Source: Bacteroides sp. (GTDB lineage: Bacteria > Bacteroidota > Bacteroidia > Bacteroidales > Bacteroidaceae). From it: a stretch of 7,673 nt of DNA. A program made the position numbers and the translations under genes. The notes beneath the pieces are model-generated. The model was not told the origin of the DNA and searched no databases. It saw only the letters and a list, made by a program, of their open reading frames with translations. The DNA lies in the NCBI GenBank assembly GCA_019417975.1, contig DYCT01000087.1, forward strand, positions 1-7,673. Reading direction: 5' to 3'. Position 1 is the first letter of the stretch. Every line of letters starts with the position of its first letter. Below are positions 1-5,943 of this stretch, piece by piece.

Positions 1-3
1 TCT

Positions 4-35
4 TAAGATACTTCGCCAAGTATCCTAAGATACTT
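4..35. repeat. Triple alternating palindromic repeat at left edge
   Basis: The ten bases TAAGATACTT occur at 4-13 and again at 26-35. Between them, AAGTATC (18-24) is the reverse complement of the GATACTT core in both copies. The middle copy can therefore pair with either the left one (loop CGCC) or the right one (loop CTAA), giving two mutually exclusive small hairpins. The function is unknown. The unit may continue beyond the window edge. Confidence 0.6.
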
Positions 36-300
36 TGAAAACGCACCTATAGTTCATCCGAATTTTCTTCGGTTTTCTCCTTGTTTTTTGGCTGAAAAGA
101 AGAAGCAAAAATTATCGATTTTTGCATAGATATTTGTAATACAGTGCTTTATGGAAATAAATTTTGCGAATTTGAAAATGAAAGCCATTTTGTTTGCAAA
201 TACGCGATTCTCGCGCTGCATAAATATACATTTTTGTACATTTTGTCATTTTGCTATTTGTCGGATTGCTATGGAGCAGGGTAGGCAGGGGTTGTATGCA
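36..300. other. Intergenic stretch with no supportable gene
   Basis: I find no convincing coding region, tRNA or rRNA here. The stretch is AT-rich and holds small symmetric elements. CCGAA/TTCGG (58-62/68-72) is followed by TTTT, so it could be a weak plus-strand terminator for a gene left of the window. GCAAAAAT/ATTTTTGC (105-112/118-125) has a 5-nt loop. CGCGA/TCGCG (203-207/211-215) has a 3-nt loop. A T-rich run at 229-260 repeats CATTTTG-like words about every 8-10 bases. Short minus-strand ORFs exist (127 to 47, 26 aa; 221 to 54, 55 aa), but nothing supports their being expressed. Confidence 0.5.
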
Positions 301-301
301 A

Positions 302-335
302 AAAGGTGCGCAAACTCTAAAAGTTGCGCACCTTT
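302..335 (-). terminator. Intrinsic terminator of the FKBP gene
   Basis: A perfect 12-bp inverted repeat, AAAGGTGCGCAA (302-313) and its complement (324-335), encloses a 10-nt loop. Read on the minus strand the stem ends in five Ts, giving a classic GC-rich hairpin plus U-run about 65 nt after the FKBP stop codon. On the plus strand the tail is TTTAAATC, a poorer terminator, so the main direction is probably minus. Confidence 0.75.
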
Positions 336-344
336 AAATCTTTC

Positions 345-375
345 TAAAGGGATGTTGGGATATCCCTTTATTTTT
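345..375 (+). terminator. Stem-loop with plus-strand T tail
   Basis: TAAAGGGAT (345-353) and ATCCCTTTA (362-370) form a perfect 9-bp stem with an 8-nt loop. On the plus strand TTTTT follows immediately (371-375), so it looks like a terminator for rightward transcription. It is enclosed by a second perfect 9-bp pair, AATCTTTCT (337-345) and AGAAAGATT (393-401), the latter overlapping the FKBP stop codon. In the FKBP transcript it would be a 3'-UTR hairpin ahead of the main terminator. Confidence 0.5.
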
Positions 376-399
376 CTAATCTATTTGGGAGAAGAAAGA

Positions 400-978
400 T
401 TAGCAATCGCCTTCGCAACCGCATCCTCCTTCACAACCGCCTTCGCAGTCGCCACCACAACCACCGCAGCCGCCACAGCCACCGCTCATGGCCTTAATCA
501 TATCTTGAATCTCTTCGTTGGTTGCCGGACGAGATTCTACTACGATTCCGCTAAAGTAAAGGTCTTTACCGGCATAGGGGTGGTTCAGGTCGATAGTTAC
601 TTCGTCGGCTGTCAGCTTAGCGATGACACCGTTGTGCTGATGTCCTTCGTTGTCGAGCAACGGGATGATAGCACCTTCGAAGATATGCTTGCTGTCGTTG
701 TCGTTTTCACCAAAGAAATCTTTGCGTTTTAATACGTGTACGCCTTCGGGGAAATATTCACCGTATGCTTCGTCGCAAGGGATAATAAACTCGAATGAAG
801 CACCTTTTTCCAAAGCGGCTACTTCTTGTTCAAAGCGAGGAATCATTACTTCCAAACCGGAAATGAACTGGAAGGGATGTTCTACTGTTGTTTCTTCTCT
901 TAAAATCATTGCACCGTCTTCTTGCTTGGTGTGAAGCTGATAAGATACGGTGATGTACTTGTTGGTGGGTGTATCCAT
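400..978 (-). CDS. SlyD-like FKBP-type peptidyl-prolyl cis-trans isomerase
   Basis: This 192-residue cytoplasmic protein has no signal peptide and resembles SlyD. An FKBP core has the motif FISGLEVMIPRFE at 38-50 and AYGEY at 71-75. An insert-in-flap chaperone domain lies at roughly 80-128. The second FKBP half follows, with DLNHPYAGKDLYFSGIVVE at 130-148. SlyD proteins isomerise prolyl bonds, act as folding chaperones and bind metals, including nickel for hydrogenase maturation in E. coli. The C-terminal tail (166-192) is only Gly, Cys, Glu and Asp, with eight cysteines (168, 171, 174, 178, 182, 186, 188, 192) and no histidine, unlike the His-rich E. coli tail. The specific metal is therefore uncertain. 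The start at 978 follows an AT-rich leader with a good -7 box 40 nt upstream. It is monocistronic and divergent from the thioesterase. Confidence 0.93.
   Translation of the reverse strand: MDTPTNKYITVSYQLHTKQEDGAMILREETTVEHPFQFISGLEVMIPRFEQEVAALEKGASFEFIIPCDEAYGEYFPEGVHVLKRKDFFGENDNDSKHIFEGAIIPLLDNEGHQHNGVIAKLTADEVTIDLNHPYAGKDLYFSGIVVESRPATNEEIQDMIKAMSGGCGGCGGCGGDCEGGCEGGCGCEGDC
403..483 (-). repeat. Degenerate Gly-Cys tandem repeat encoding the metal-binding tail
   Basis: This part of the FKBP gene consists of degenerate 9- to 12-nt units encoding GGC, GGDC and EGGC. It looks like a small in-frame repeat expansion. Units are multiples of three, so slippage would change the number of cysteines without breaking the frame. 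Confidence 0.6.
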
Positions 979-1018
979 CTTTTGTTATCGAATTAAATTA
1001 ATAATCTGTTTAATCGGT

Positions 1019-1026
1019 CAAAGATA
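1019..1026 (-). promoter_or_regulatory. Sigma-ABfr -7 box of the FKBP gene
   Basis: On the minus strand this reads TATCTTTG, a perfect match to the Bacteroides TAnnTTTG -7 element, 40 nt before the FKBP start codon. No clear TTTG -33 box is present at the right distance, so the call rests on the -7 element and position. Confidence 0.55.
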
Positions 1027-1069
1027 CGGATAATTGTTGAATTATATGCGGTGAACGGAAAAGAATTCG

Positions 1070-1077
1070 TATATTTG
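1070..1077 (+). promoter_or_regulatory. Sigma-ABfr -7 box of the thioesterase-amidase operon
   Basis: TATATTTG matches TAnnTTTG exactly and lies 35 nt before the thioesterase start. The -33 position (1047-1050, TGCG) is only a half match. It sits back to back with the FKBP -7 box about 44 bp away, so the 134-bp intergenic space carries two divergent promoters. Confidence 0.55.
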
Positions 1078-1112
1078 AAGTCATTTGTGATAAAACGAAT
1101 AAGATTTAAAGT

Positions 1113-1865
1113 ATGAAGGATATGAACGAGAAAGTAGGAGAATATAAATTTGTAGCAGAACCTTTCCATGTTGATTTTACGGGACACCTTACTATGAGCG
1201 TGCTGGGAAACCATTTGCTGAATTGTGCGGGATTTCATGCAGCCGACAGAGGATTTGGCATTGCTACACTGAATGAGAACCATTATACATGGGTGTTGTC
1301 GCGCTTGGCGGTGGAGCTTTACGATATGCCGTATCAGTATGAGCCTTTCAGTATACGTACATGGGTGGAGAACGTATATCGACTTTTTACCGACCGCAAT
1401 TTTGAAATTGTAGACAAAGAGGGGAAACCGCTTGGTTATGCACGGTCGGTGTGGGCAATGATTAGCATGGAGACACGCAAACCAGCCGATTTGCTGACAT
1501 TGCATGGAGGAAGTATTGCCGATTATGTGGCGGAAAAAGATTGTCCTATCGAGAAGCCGGGACGTATCAAGTTGGGGGATAAGGTGCAGGTGGTGAACTA
1601 TCAGACCAAATATAGCGACATCGACATTAACGGACATGTGAACAGTATTAAATACATAGAGCATATCCTCGATTTGTTTCCGATGGAGAAGTTTGAAAAA
1701 GAGCGTATCCGTCGGTTCGAGATGGCGTATGTGGCAGAAAGCTACTACGGGGATACATTGGCATTCTGCCTGGAAGAGGAAGAACCGGGCATTTATAATG
1801 TAGAAGTAAAGAAGAACGAGGGAGAAACGGTGTGCCGGAGTCGTGTGGAGTTTGTGGCACGTTAA
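1113..1865 (+). CDS. Acyl-ACP thioesterase (double hotdog fold)
   Basis: This 250-residue cytoplasmic enzyme resembles bacterial relatives of plant FatA/FatB. They hydrolyse the thioester of acyl-acyl carrier protein and release free fatty acids. The N-terminal hotdog domain spans about 8-135. The C-terminal one starts near 158 and carries the hallmark DINGHVNSIKY at 171-181. By alignment with plant FatB, Asp171, Asn173, His175 and Glu209 (in AYVAESYYGD) are the likely catalytic residues. The residue after the Glu is Ser210, where plant enzymes often have Cys. Length suits the bacterial family. Met1 is preferred over Met4 (1122) because it fits the leader; both follow weak ribosome-binding sequences. 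Substrate chain length cannot be read from the sequence. It is the first gene of an apparent operon with the amidase. Confidence 0.9.
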   Translation: MKDMNEKVGEYKFVAEPFHVDFTGHLTMSVLGNHLLNCAGFHAADRGFGIATLNENHYTWVLSRLAVELYDMPYQYEPFSIRTWVENVYRLFTDRNFEIVDKEGKPLGYARSVWAMISMETRKPADLLTLHGGSIADYVAEKDCPIEKPGRIKLGDKVQVVNYQTKYSDIDINGHVNSIKYIEHILDLFPMEKFEKERIRRFEMAYVAESYYGDTLAFCLEEEEPGIYNVEVKKNEGETVCRSRVEFVAR

Positions 1866-1870
1866 GGAGG
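1864..1870 (+). promoter_or_regulatory. Strong Shine-Dalgarno fixing the amidase start
   Basis: AAGGAGG overlaps the thioesterase stop codon TAA and lies 8 nt before ATG 1879. This spacing is ideal, so it selects 1879 over an in-frame ATG at 1843 inside the thioesterase gene. The other genes here have AT-rich leaders without such a site, as is usual in Bacteroides. Confidence 0.75.
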
Positions 1871-1878
1871 AGATAGGC

Positions 1879-2865
1879 ATGGCGATGCGAATTGTTTTTC
1901 TGTTCTTGTTCTTGGGATTGAATTGGGCCGCTGGGACAATGGCACAGCAAGTAGAAACGGCACGCCCCAAAAACGGGGAAGCTGTGAGCCAATTATTAGC
2001 ACGATTCGGACGTACCAAACAACGGCATTATGAGGTGTTCAGAGAACTGAACAAAGGGAAATTTACAAGCGACGGTGGACTGAAACTGGGGGTGGACTAT
2101 GTGTTGCCACCTTTGGATGAGGGCTTTCGTGAACCTCTTTTTGGTAAGAAACAGGAAAAATATACAGTGAAATCGCAGGAACTGTCGGGAGCTGTCTTCT
2201 ACTTGGTAAGTGGGCATGGAGGACCGGATCCGGGTGCGATTGGCATCGCACATGGAAGACAGTTGCACGAAGATGAATACGCATACGACATTGTGTTGCG
2301 TCTGGCGCGTAACTTGATGGAAAGGGGAGCGAAAGCATATATCGTGATTCAAGATGAAAAAGACGGCATTCGAGATGCCAAGTATTTGGAAAACAGTAGT
2401 AGGGAGACATGCATGGGGAAGAAAATACCGTTGAATCAGGTGGAACGACTCCGACAACGGTGCGACGAGGTGAACCGGTTCTATGCCCAAGACGGAAAGG
2501 GGTATAGGAGGGCCGTGTTTGTTCATGTGGACAGCCGTAGTCAGAAGCAGCAATTGGATGTATTCTTTTACCATTGCGAGGGTAGTGCTGCCGGAAAGAT
2601 GACAGCCGACCGGCTGTGCCGGACTTTCGAACAGAAATACAAACAGCATCAGCCCGGAAGGGGATTCAGTGGAACGGTGAGTGCACGCAACCTCTATGTG
2701 TTGCGCAATACACAGCCGGTAGCGGTGTTTCTCGAACTGGGGAATATACAGAACAAGAAAGATTTGCAGCGCCTTATCTTGGCAGACAACCGACAGGCTT
2801 TGGCCAATTGGATTTGCGAAGGAATGGTGGCTGACTATAAACAGAGCAAACAGGGCAAGAACTAA
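1879..2865 (+). CDS. Secreted N-acetylmuramoyl-L-alanine amidase (Amidase_3)
   Basis: From ATG 1879 the product has 328 residues. A hydrophobic signal peptide (about 3-22, probable cleavage after TMA) sends it to the periplasm. Residues about 34-79 resemble a degenerate LysM-like module ending in LKLGVDYVLPP. The zinc amidase domain covers about 104-318. Its first zinc motif is SGHGGPDPGAIG (His113). Glu131 aligns with the second ligand, His216 in FVHVDSRS with the third, and Glu286 in VFLELGNIQNKKD with the catalytic glutamate. All key residues are present, so it should be active, cutting the bond between N-acetylmuramic acid and L-alanine during peptidoglycan turnover or cell separation. 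It lies 13 bp after the thioesterase and is very likely cotranscribed. It has no membrane anchor besides the signal. Confidence 0.92.
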   Translation: MAMRIVFLFLFLGLNWAAGTMAQQVETARPKNGEAVSQLLARFGRTKQRHYEVFRELNKGKFTSDGGLKLGVDYVLPPLDEGFREPLFGKKQEKYTVKSQELSGAVFYLVSGHGGPDPGAIGIAHGRQLHEDEYAYDIVLRLARNLMERGAKAYIVIQDEKDGIRDAKYLENSSRETCMGKKIPLNQVERLRQRCDEVNRFYAQDGKGYRRAVFVHVDSRSQKQQLDVFFYHCEGSAAGKMTADRLCRTFEQKYKQHQPGRGFSGTVSARNLYVLRNTQPVAVFLELGNIQNKKDLQRLILADNRQALANWICEGMVADYKQSKQGKN

Positions 2866-2888
2866 AACTCCCCAAAAGCCTGTTTGCT
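2845..2888. terminator. Inverted repeat between convergent genes
   Basis: AGCAAACAGG (2845-2854) and CCTGTTTGCT (2879-2888) form a perfect 10-bp stem with a 24-nt loop. The loop contains the amidase stop codon, and the right arm ends just before the glycosyltransferase stop. No T-run follows on either strand, so it is not a textbook intrinsic terminator. Its position suggests a shared transcription barrier or 3'-end stabiliser for both genes. Confidence 0.45.
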
Positions 2889-2892
2889 GCTG

Positions 2893-4065
2893 CTATTTGC
2901 GCAGAAAGTCGCTCTTGCGATGGAAACGCCGAATCACTTTGTATCTTAAAGATGTAAGGGGTTGTAGTACATCAAAGAGAGGAAGCGTAAGGCAGAACGG
3001 ACGTTCTTGCAAGCTGCGAGTGGTGCGATGAAAAACGACCTGTTGGGTAGCAAAGCGAATCAAGTAGAGCAACCCTGTGGCAATAGCTATTGCCCAAGAG
3101 TGGAGCAGAAAGCTATAGATGAATAAAACCGGAACTCCCAAGCAGAACAGTATGCGGGTAGTGGTCTCGCCTCCTAAAACATAGCGGTGGATGCCATGAT
3201 AGTAGCCGGAGGTCACAGTATAGTTGAGACGTTCTTCGCGCCATCCTTTCGGATAACTCACGGGAGGCATCTCTACGATGGCATCGGGGTGAGTCTCTAC
3301 ACGGGTATTGGTATGGGTGCAGTTCTCATTGATAAAGAGGTCATCGTCGCCCAACTGCAGATTGAGGTGGGATGAGAATCCTTTGTTGGCAAAGAATAGT
3401 TGTTTCCGATAGGCTAAGTTGCGCCCGATACCCATATATGGTCTGTGTAAAAGAGCCATACCTAAGTAGCGCATGGACAGAAACAAGTTAAGAAACGATA
3501 CTTTACGATGAAACCATCCCTTTGTGCGCTGATAGCGTGCGTAACCCAATACGATATCTGTATCGGGTGTGAAATTGCGGGCCAATGTACGTAGCCAATT
3601 GGGACTAGTAGGCATACATTCGGGTTCGGTCAAGACCAACCACTCATATTTGCTGGCTTTGATACCAATGGTAAGCGCCAACTTCTTCCGGCTGATATAG
3701 CGCGCACTATCGGGAGTAAAGGTATGATAGAGATGAGAATATTGATTTTCAAGCAGGGTGAGGGTGTCGTTGGTCTCTTCCGACTTGTCATCGTTTACTA
3801 CAATCACTTCGAATTGCGGATAGTCTTGCTCTAGAATCGCAGGCAGATTTTGGCGTAAAGCCTGAGAAGCATCGTGGGCGCAGATGATAACTGAGAGCGG
3901 AGGATAGTCTTCGTTGAAGGTCAGTTTCTCTTTTTGTAAAGCGACACTTCGGCGGTATATGCGGTTGTAGAGACAGAAATAGTAGAGCAGCTGGATGATG
4001 AAAAGAAGTCCTAAGCAGCAAAGCCCGATTAGTTGTACATCGTCTATCGTTTCTATCAGTTTCAT
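2893..4065 (-). CDS. Membrane-anchored family 2 glycosyltransferase
   Basis: The 390-residue protein has an N-terminal membrane segment (about 11-33), a cytoplasmic GT-A domain (about 54-290) and two membrane segments near 304-322 and 324-345. GT2 signatures are PPLSVIICAHDAS (55-67), VIVVNDD (87-93), a GDDDLF acidic motif (239-244) and KGWREERLNY (273-282) where related enzymes carry the acceptor-side Trp/Arg motif. At the usual metal-binding DxD position it reads TEPECMP (146-152), Glu-Pro-Glu, which is unusual. It probably adds a sugar from a nucleotide donor to an envelope or exported glycan; donor and acceptor cannot be inferred. It has its own promoter, so it is likely separate from the upstream fucosidase gene. 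It ends 27 bp from the convergent amidase. Confidence 0.85.
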   Translation of the reverse strand: MKLIETIDDVQLIGLCCLGLLFIIQLLYYFCLYNRIYRRSVALQKEKLTFNEDYPPLSVIICAHDASQALRQNLPAILEQDYPQFEVIVVNDDKSEETNDTLTLLENQYSHLYHTFTPDSARYISRKKLALTIGIKASKYEWLVLTEPECMPTSPNWLRTLARNFTPDTDIVLGYARYQRTKGWFHRKVSFLNLFLSMRYLGMALLHRPYMGIGRNLAYRKQLFFANKGFSSHLNLQLGDDDLFINENCTHTNTRVETHPDAIVEMPPVSYPKGWREERLNYTVTSGYYHGIHRYVLGGETTTRILFCLGVPVLFIYSFLLHSWAIAIATGLLYLIRFATQQVVFHRTTRSLQERPFCLTLPLFDVLQPLTSLRYKVIRRFHRKSDFLRK

Positions 4066-4102
4066 GGTTAAAATGTTATTGAATGAACATGTATGAATAG
4101 CA

Positions 4103-4154
4103 TCTTGCTATTTTTTCTATCCCTAAAAAGGAATTTAATGCAAAAATAGCAAGA
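4103..4154. repeat. 13-bp perfect inverted repeat overlapping the GT promoter
   Basis: TCTTGCTATTTTT (4103-4115) and its exact reverse complement (4142-4154) enclose 26 bp. The right arm contains most of the glycosyltransferase -7 box, while the left arm lies in the 5' leader. RNA starting at this promoter would lack the right arm, but readthrough from the fucosidase gene would contain both and could fold. It may be a DNA operator, a very short invertible element, or a processing hairpin. Confidence 0.6.
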
Positions 4155-4172
4155 ATTTGTGATATGCACAAA
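4141..4172 (-). promoter_or_regulatory. Complete sigma-ABfr promoter of the glycosyltransferase
   Basis: On the minus strand TTTG (4172-4169) is followed by exactly 20 nt and then TATTTTTG (4148-4141). This is a full match to the Bacteroides vegetative promoter TTTG-N19-21-TAnnTTTG. The -7 box ends 75 nt before the start codon, implying a leader of roughly 65-70 nt. It is the clearest promoter in the window. Confidence 0.75.
4156..4172. promoter_or_regulatory. Small palindrome over the -33 box (possible operator)
   Basis: TTTGTG (4156-4161) and CACAAA (4167-4172) are separated by five bases, and the right arm is the -33 box. The symmetry resembles Crp/Fnr-family operators, though its spacing differs from that of the E. 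coli CRP site. An operator role is inference from symmetry and position only. Confidence 0.35.
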
Positions 4173-4192
4173 GCATTCCTCATTTTCCACTT

Positions 4193-5746
4193 TTATTGTG
4201 GCTTCTGGTAGTAATGGGCTGAAATACGGCTGAGAGCAGGCGTAAAGCGAGCAGCCTCAATACGTAGACGAATGCGGTCGGTTGTAACATCGGGGAAGCG
4301 ATGGATGCGTTTGTTGCCTATATTCTTGGCTTGAGCGATTTCCTGCCAATGACCGTCAATCCAGGCATCGATAGCATGTGCTTCGACACGTTCGCCATGA
4401 GTGGCAACGGCTTCTTGTAGCATCAATCGGTTGAAAGTGACGGGTGCCGGAGTAGTGATGATTAGTTCTTTTTCGAGGGGGATGAACGTGTCAAGACGAT
4501 TATCGAGCACTTCTGCAGGGCCGTTGGCTCCTTGCAACAGGTCTGTGTCATACGTATTGTGGATGCGTGCACCGGTATCTTTCAATACCTGGACATCGGT
4601 GGGTGAGAAACGTCCTTCACGATTTGGGGGGATGTTGAGCAAGAGGATGGAGTTGTTTCCTACGCTGCGTTCGTAGATGTCGAACACTTCTTCTTCCGGA
4701 CGAATGCGTTGCAGACTGTCGTCACGGTAGAACCATCCGTCGCGGATAGAAGTATCTACTTCTGTGGGATGATAGTGGAGGAAGCGGGCTGTATAGAGTT
4801 TTTCGCGGCTACCCAAATCTTCTTCCATCATATTCGGGAAGTGGGAGAGTGTGTCAGGATTGACGGTATAGGGCAGAACGTTCCATTCAGCTTCGCGGGT
4901 ATGCCCGGCTTCGTTGCCACACCAACGGATTTCGTCACGACCGAAGATAACTGCCTCGGGGGCTAAAGTCTTTATCATTTCTCGCCAAGCGTGGTAGTTG
5001 TAGGTTTGTCCGCCTTTCTGCTTGGGGTGAGCGCCATCGAGCCATATTTCATGAATGGGACCGTATTCGGTAAGCAATTCGAAGAGCTGGTTCAGGTAAT
5101 ATTCATTGTAATCGTCGACAACAAATTTAAATTGCGTTTTGTTGCGGAAGGGTTGACCGGATACTTCACGAGGAATGACACGCTCGGTGGCTTTACTGCC
5201 ATTGCCATACAATCCATCAGGGTGCTCCATCTGGTACAAATCGGCCGGAGAGAGGTAGATGCCCATTTGCAGTCCGTATTTGCGGCACGAAGCAGACAGC
5301 TCTTTGACAATATCGCCTTTCCCTTTTTGGAAAGGGCTCGACATGACACCATGGCGGGTATAGCGACTTTGCCAAAGTACAAAGCCATCGTGATGCTTGG
5401 CGGTGAGGATAACCAATTTCATGCCGGCGGCTTTCAGAGCGGCACACCACTGGTCTGTATCGATTTCCTTCAAGTTGAATACTTGTGGATTTTCTGTTCC
5501 GGTTCCCCATTCCATGCGGGTAAATGTGTTAGGACCAAAGTGGACAAATGCAATAAACTCTTTCTCCATAGCGGTCTGCTGAATGGAGGTCGGTACTACA
5601 TGGGCAGCTTTCTGAATGATGGATTCGGGTGTATCGGTTGCTGTAATCTCAATGGTGTTGGCCAAAGGTATAATAGAGGATGTTTGTGCTTGCAGAGTGG
5701 TGGCTGTTAGCGCAAGGGCAAGTGACAAAATGGTATGTTGTCTCAT
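4193..5746 (-). CDS. Secreted GH29 alpha-L-fucosidase
   Basis: The 517-residue protein starts with a signal peptide (1-20, probable cleavage after LQA before Gln21), so it is periplasmic or exported. The GH29 barrel (about 45-385) shows EFIAFVHFGPNTF (63-75), LTAKHHDGFVLW (114-125), MGIYLSP (161-167) and IWLDGAH (234-240). Asp237 in the last aligns with the GH29 nucleophile. Glu279 in WCGNEAG (275-281) is my best guess for the acid/base, resembling subfamily B enzymes that favour alpha-1,3/1,4-fucosyl linkages such as Lewis structures. The C-terminal part (about 395-515) looks like a beta-sandwich, possibly carbohydrate-binding. It releases L-fucose from host or dietary glycans. No SusC/SusD pair or regulator accompanies it in this window. 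Its linkage preference is inferred. Confidence 0.92.
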   Translation of the reverse strand: MRQHTILSLALALTATTLQAQTSSIIPLANTIEITATDTPESIIQKAAHVVPTSIQQTAMEKEFIAFVHFGPNTFTRMEWGTGTENPQVFNLKEIDTDQWCAALKAAGMKLVILTAKHHDGFVLWQSRYTRHGVMSSPFQKGKGDIVKELSASCRKYGLQMGIYLSPADLYQMEHPDGLYGNGSKATERVIPREVSGQPFRNKTQFKFVVDDYNEYYLNQLFELLTEYGPIHEIWLDGAHPKQKGGQTYNYHAWREMIKTLAPEAVIFGRDEIRWCGNEAGHTREAEWNVLPYTVNPDTLSHFPNMMEEDLGSREKLYTARFLHYHPTEVDTSIRDGWFYRDDSLQRIRPEEEVFDIYERSVGNNSILLLNIPPNREGRFSPTDVQVLKDTGARIHNTYDTDLLQGANGPAEVLDNRLDTFIPLEKELIITTPAPVTFNRLMLQEAVATHGERVEAHAIDAWIDGHWQEIAQAKNIGNKRIHRFPDVTTDRIRLRIEAARFTPALSRISAHYYQKPQ

Positions 5747-5776
5747 AAATACAGATAGTTAGGTTAATTGAATGTG

Positions 5777-5784
5777 TAAAGCTA
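5777..5784 (-). promoter_or_regulatory. Probable -7 box of the fucosidase gene
   Basis: The minus strand reads TAGCTTTA, seven of eight positions if scored against TAnnTTTG, 30 nt before the fucosidase start codon. No good TTTG -33 box is seen at 19-21 nt. Moderate to low confidence. Confidence 0.4.
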
Positions 5785-5809
5785 CAACATTTTTTGGAAA
5801 TGAAGTTAA

Positions 5810-5898
5810 AAGTCCGTGCTTTTCCACTACCTTTGCCACGGATTGTTGATTTACATAAAATAGTTTATACCACTTAATTTAATTTGTCAGACGGACTT
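5810..5898. repeat. 8-bp inverted repeat flanking the U32 promoter box
   Basis: AAGTCCGT (5810-5817) and ACGGACTT (5891-5898) are exact reverse complements 73 bp apart, bracketing the candidate -7 box of the U32 gene. An 8-bp match over this distance can arise by chance. Confidence 0.3.
5828..5835 (+). promoter_or_regulatory. Candidate -7 box of the U32 gene
   Basis: TACCTTTG matches TAnnTTTG exactly, but no TTTG lies 19-21 nt upstream (GTTA is there). It is 108 nt before ATG 5944, predicting a leader of about 100 nt, unusually long for this window. Confidence 0.4.
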
Positions 5899-5943
5899 CC
5901 GGCTATCGAGCTGGTGCTTGAACTGAATCAACGAAATAGGCTG

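Noticed and set aside
47..127. 26-residue minus-strand ORF with a charged C-terminus ending in SDEL
   Set aside because: The tail looks protein-like, but there is no Shine-Dalgarno, no recognised homologue and the length is within chance expectation.
54..221. 55-residue minus-strand ORF, Phe/Lys/Ile-rich
   Set aside because: Composition simply reflects AT-rich DNA; no ribosome-binding site or motif.
403..483. Repeat in the FKBP tail as a CRISPR or minisatellite
   Set aside because: Units are only 9-12 nt, in frame and encode a known type of SlyD metal-binding tail; there are no spacers.
151..732. 193-codon plus-strand ORF
   Set aside because: Its second half is antisense to the FKBP, producing Ala/Thr-rich runs opposite the Gly-Cys repeat; the first 50 residues show no family features and it crosses two hairpins.
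1843..1878. 12-codon N-terminal extension of the amidase from ATG 1843
   Set aside because: It lies inside the thioesterase gene and would place charged residues before the signal peptide; ATG 1879 has an ideally spaced AAGGAGG.
993..2018. 341-codon minus-strand ORF opposite the thioesterase
   Set aside because: It is antisense to a protein with clear family motifs, its translation is rich in His, Cys and Phe without recognisable domains, and it crosses the divergent promoter region.
4103..4154. 13-bp inverted repeat as a standard intrinsic terminator of the fucosidase gene
   Set aside because: In the minus direction the stem is followed by TGCTATTC, not a T-run, and the loop is 26 nt; a terminator role is possible but not supported.
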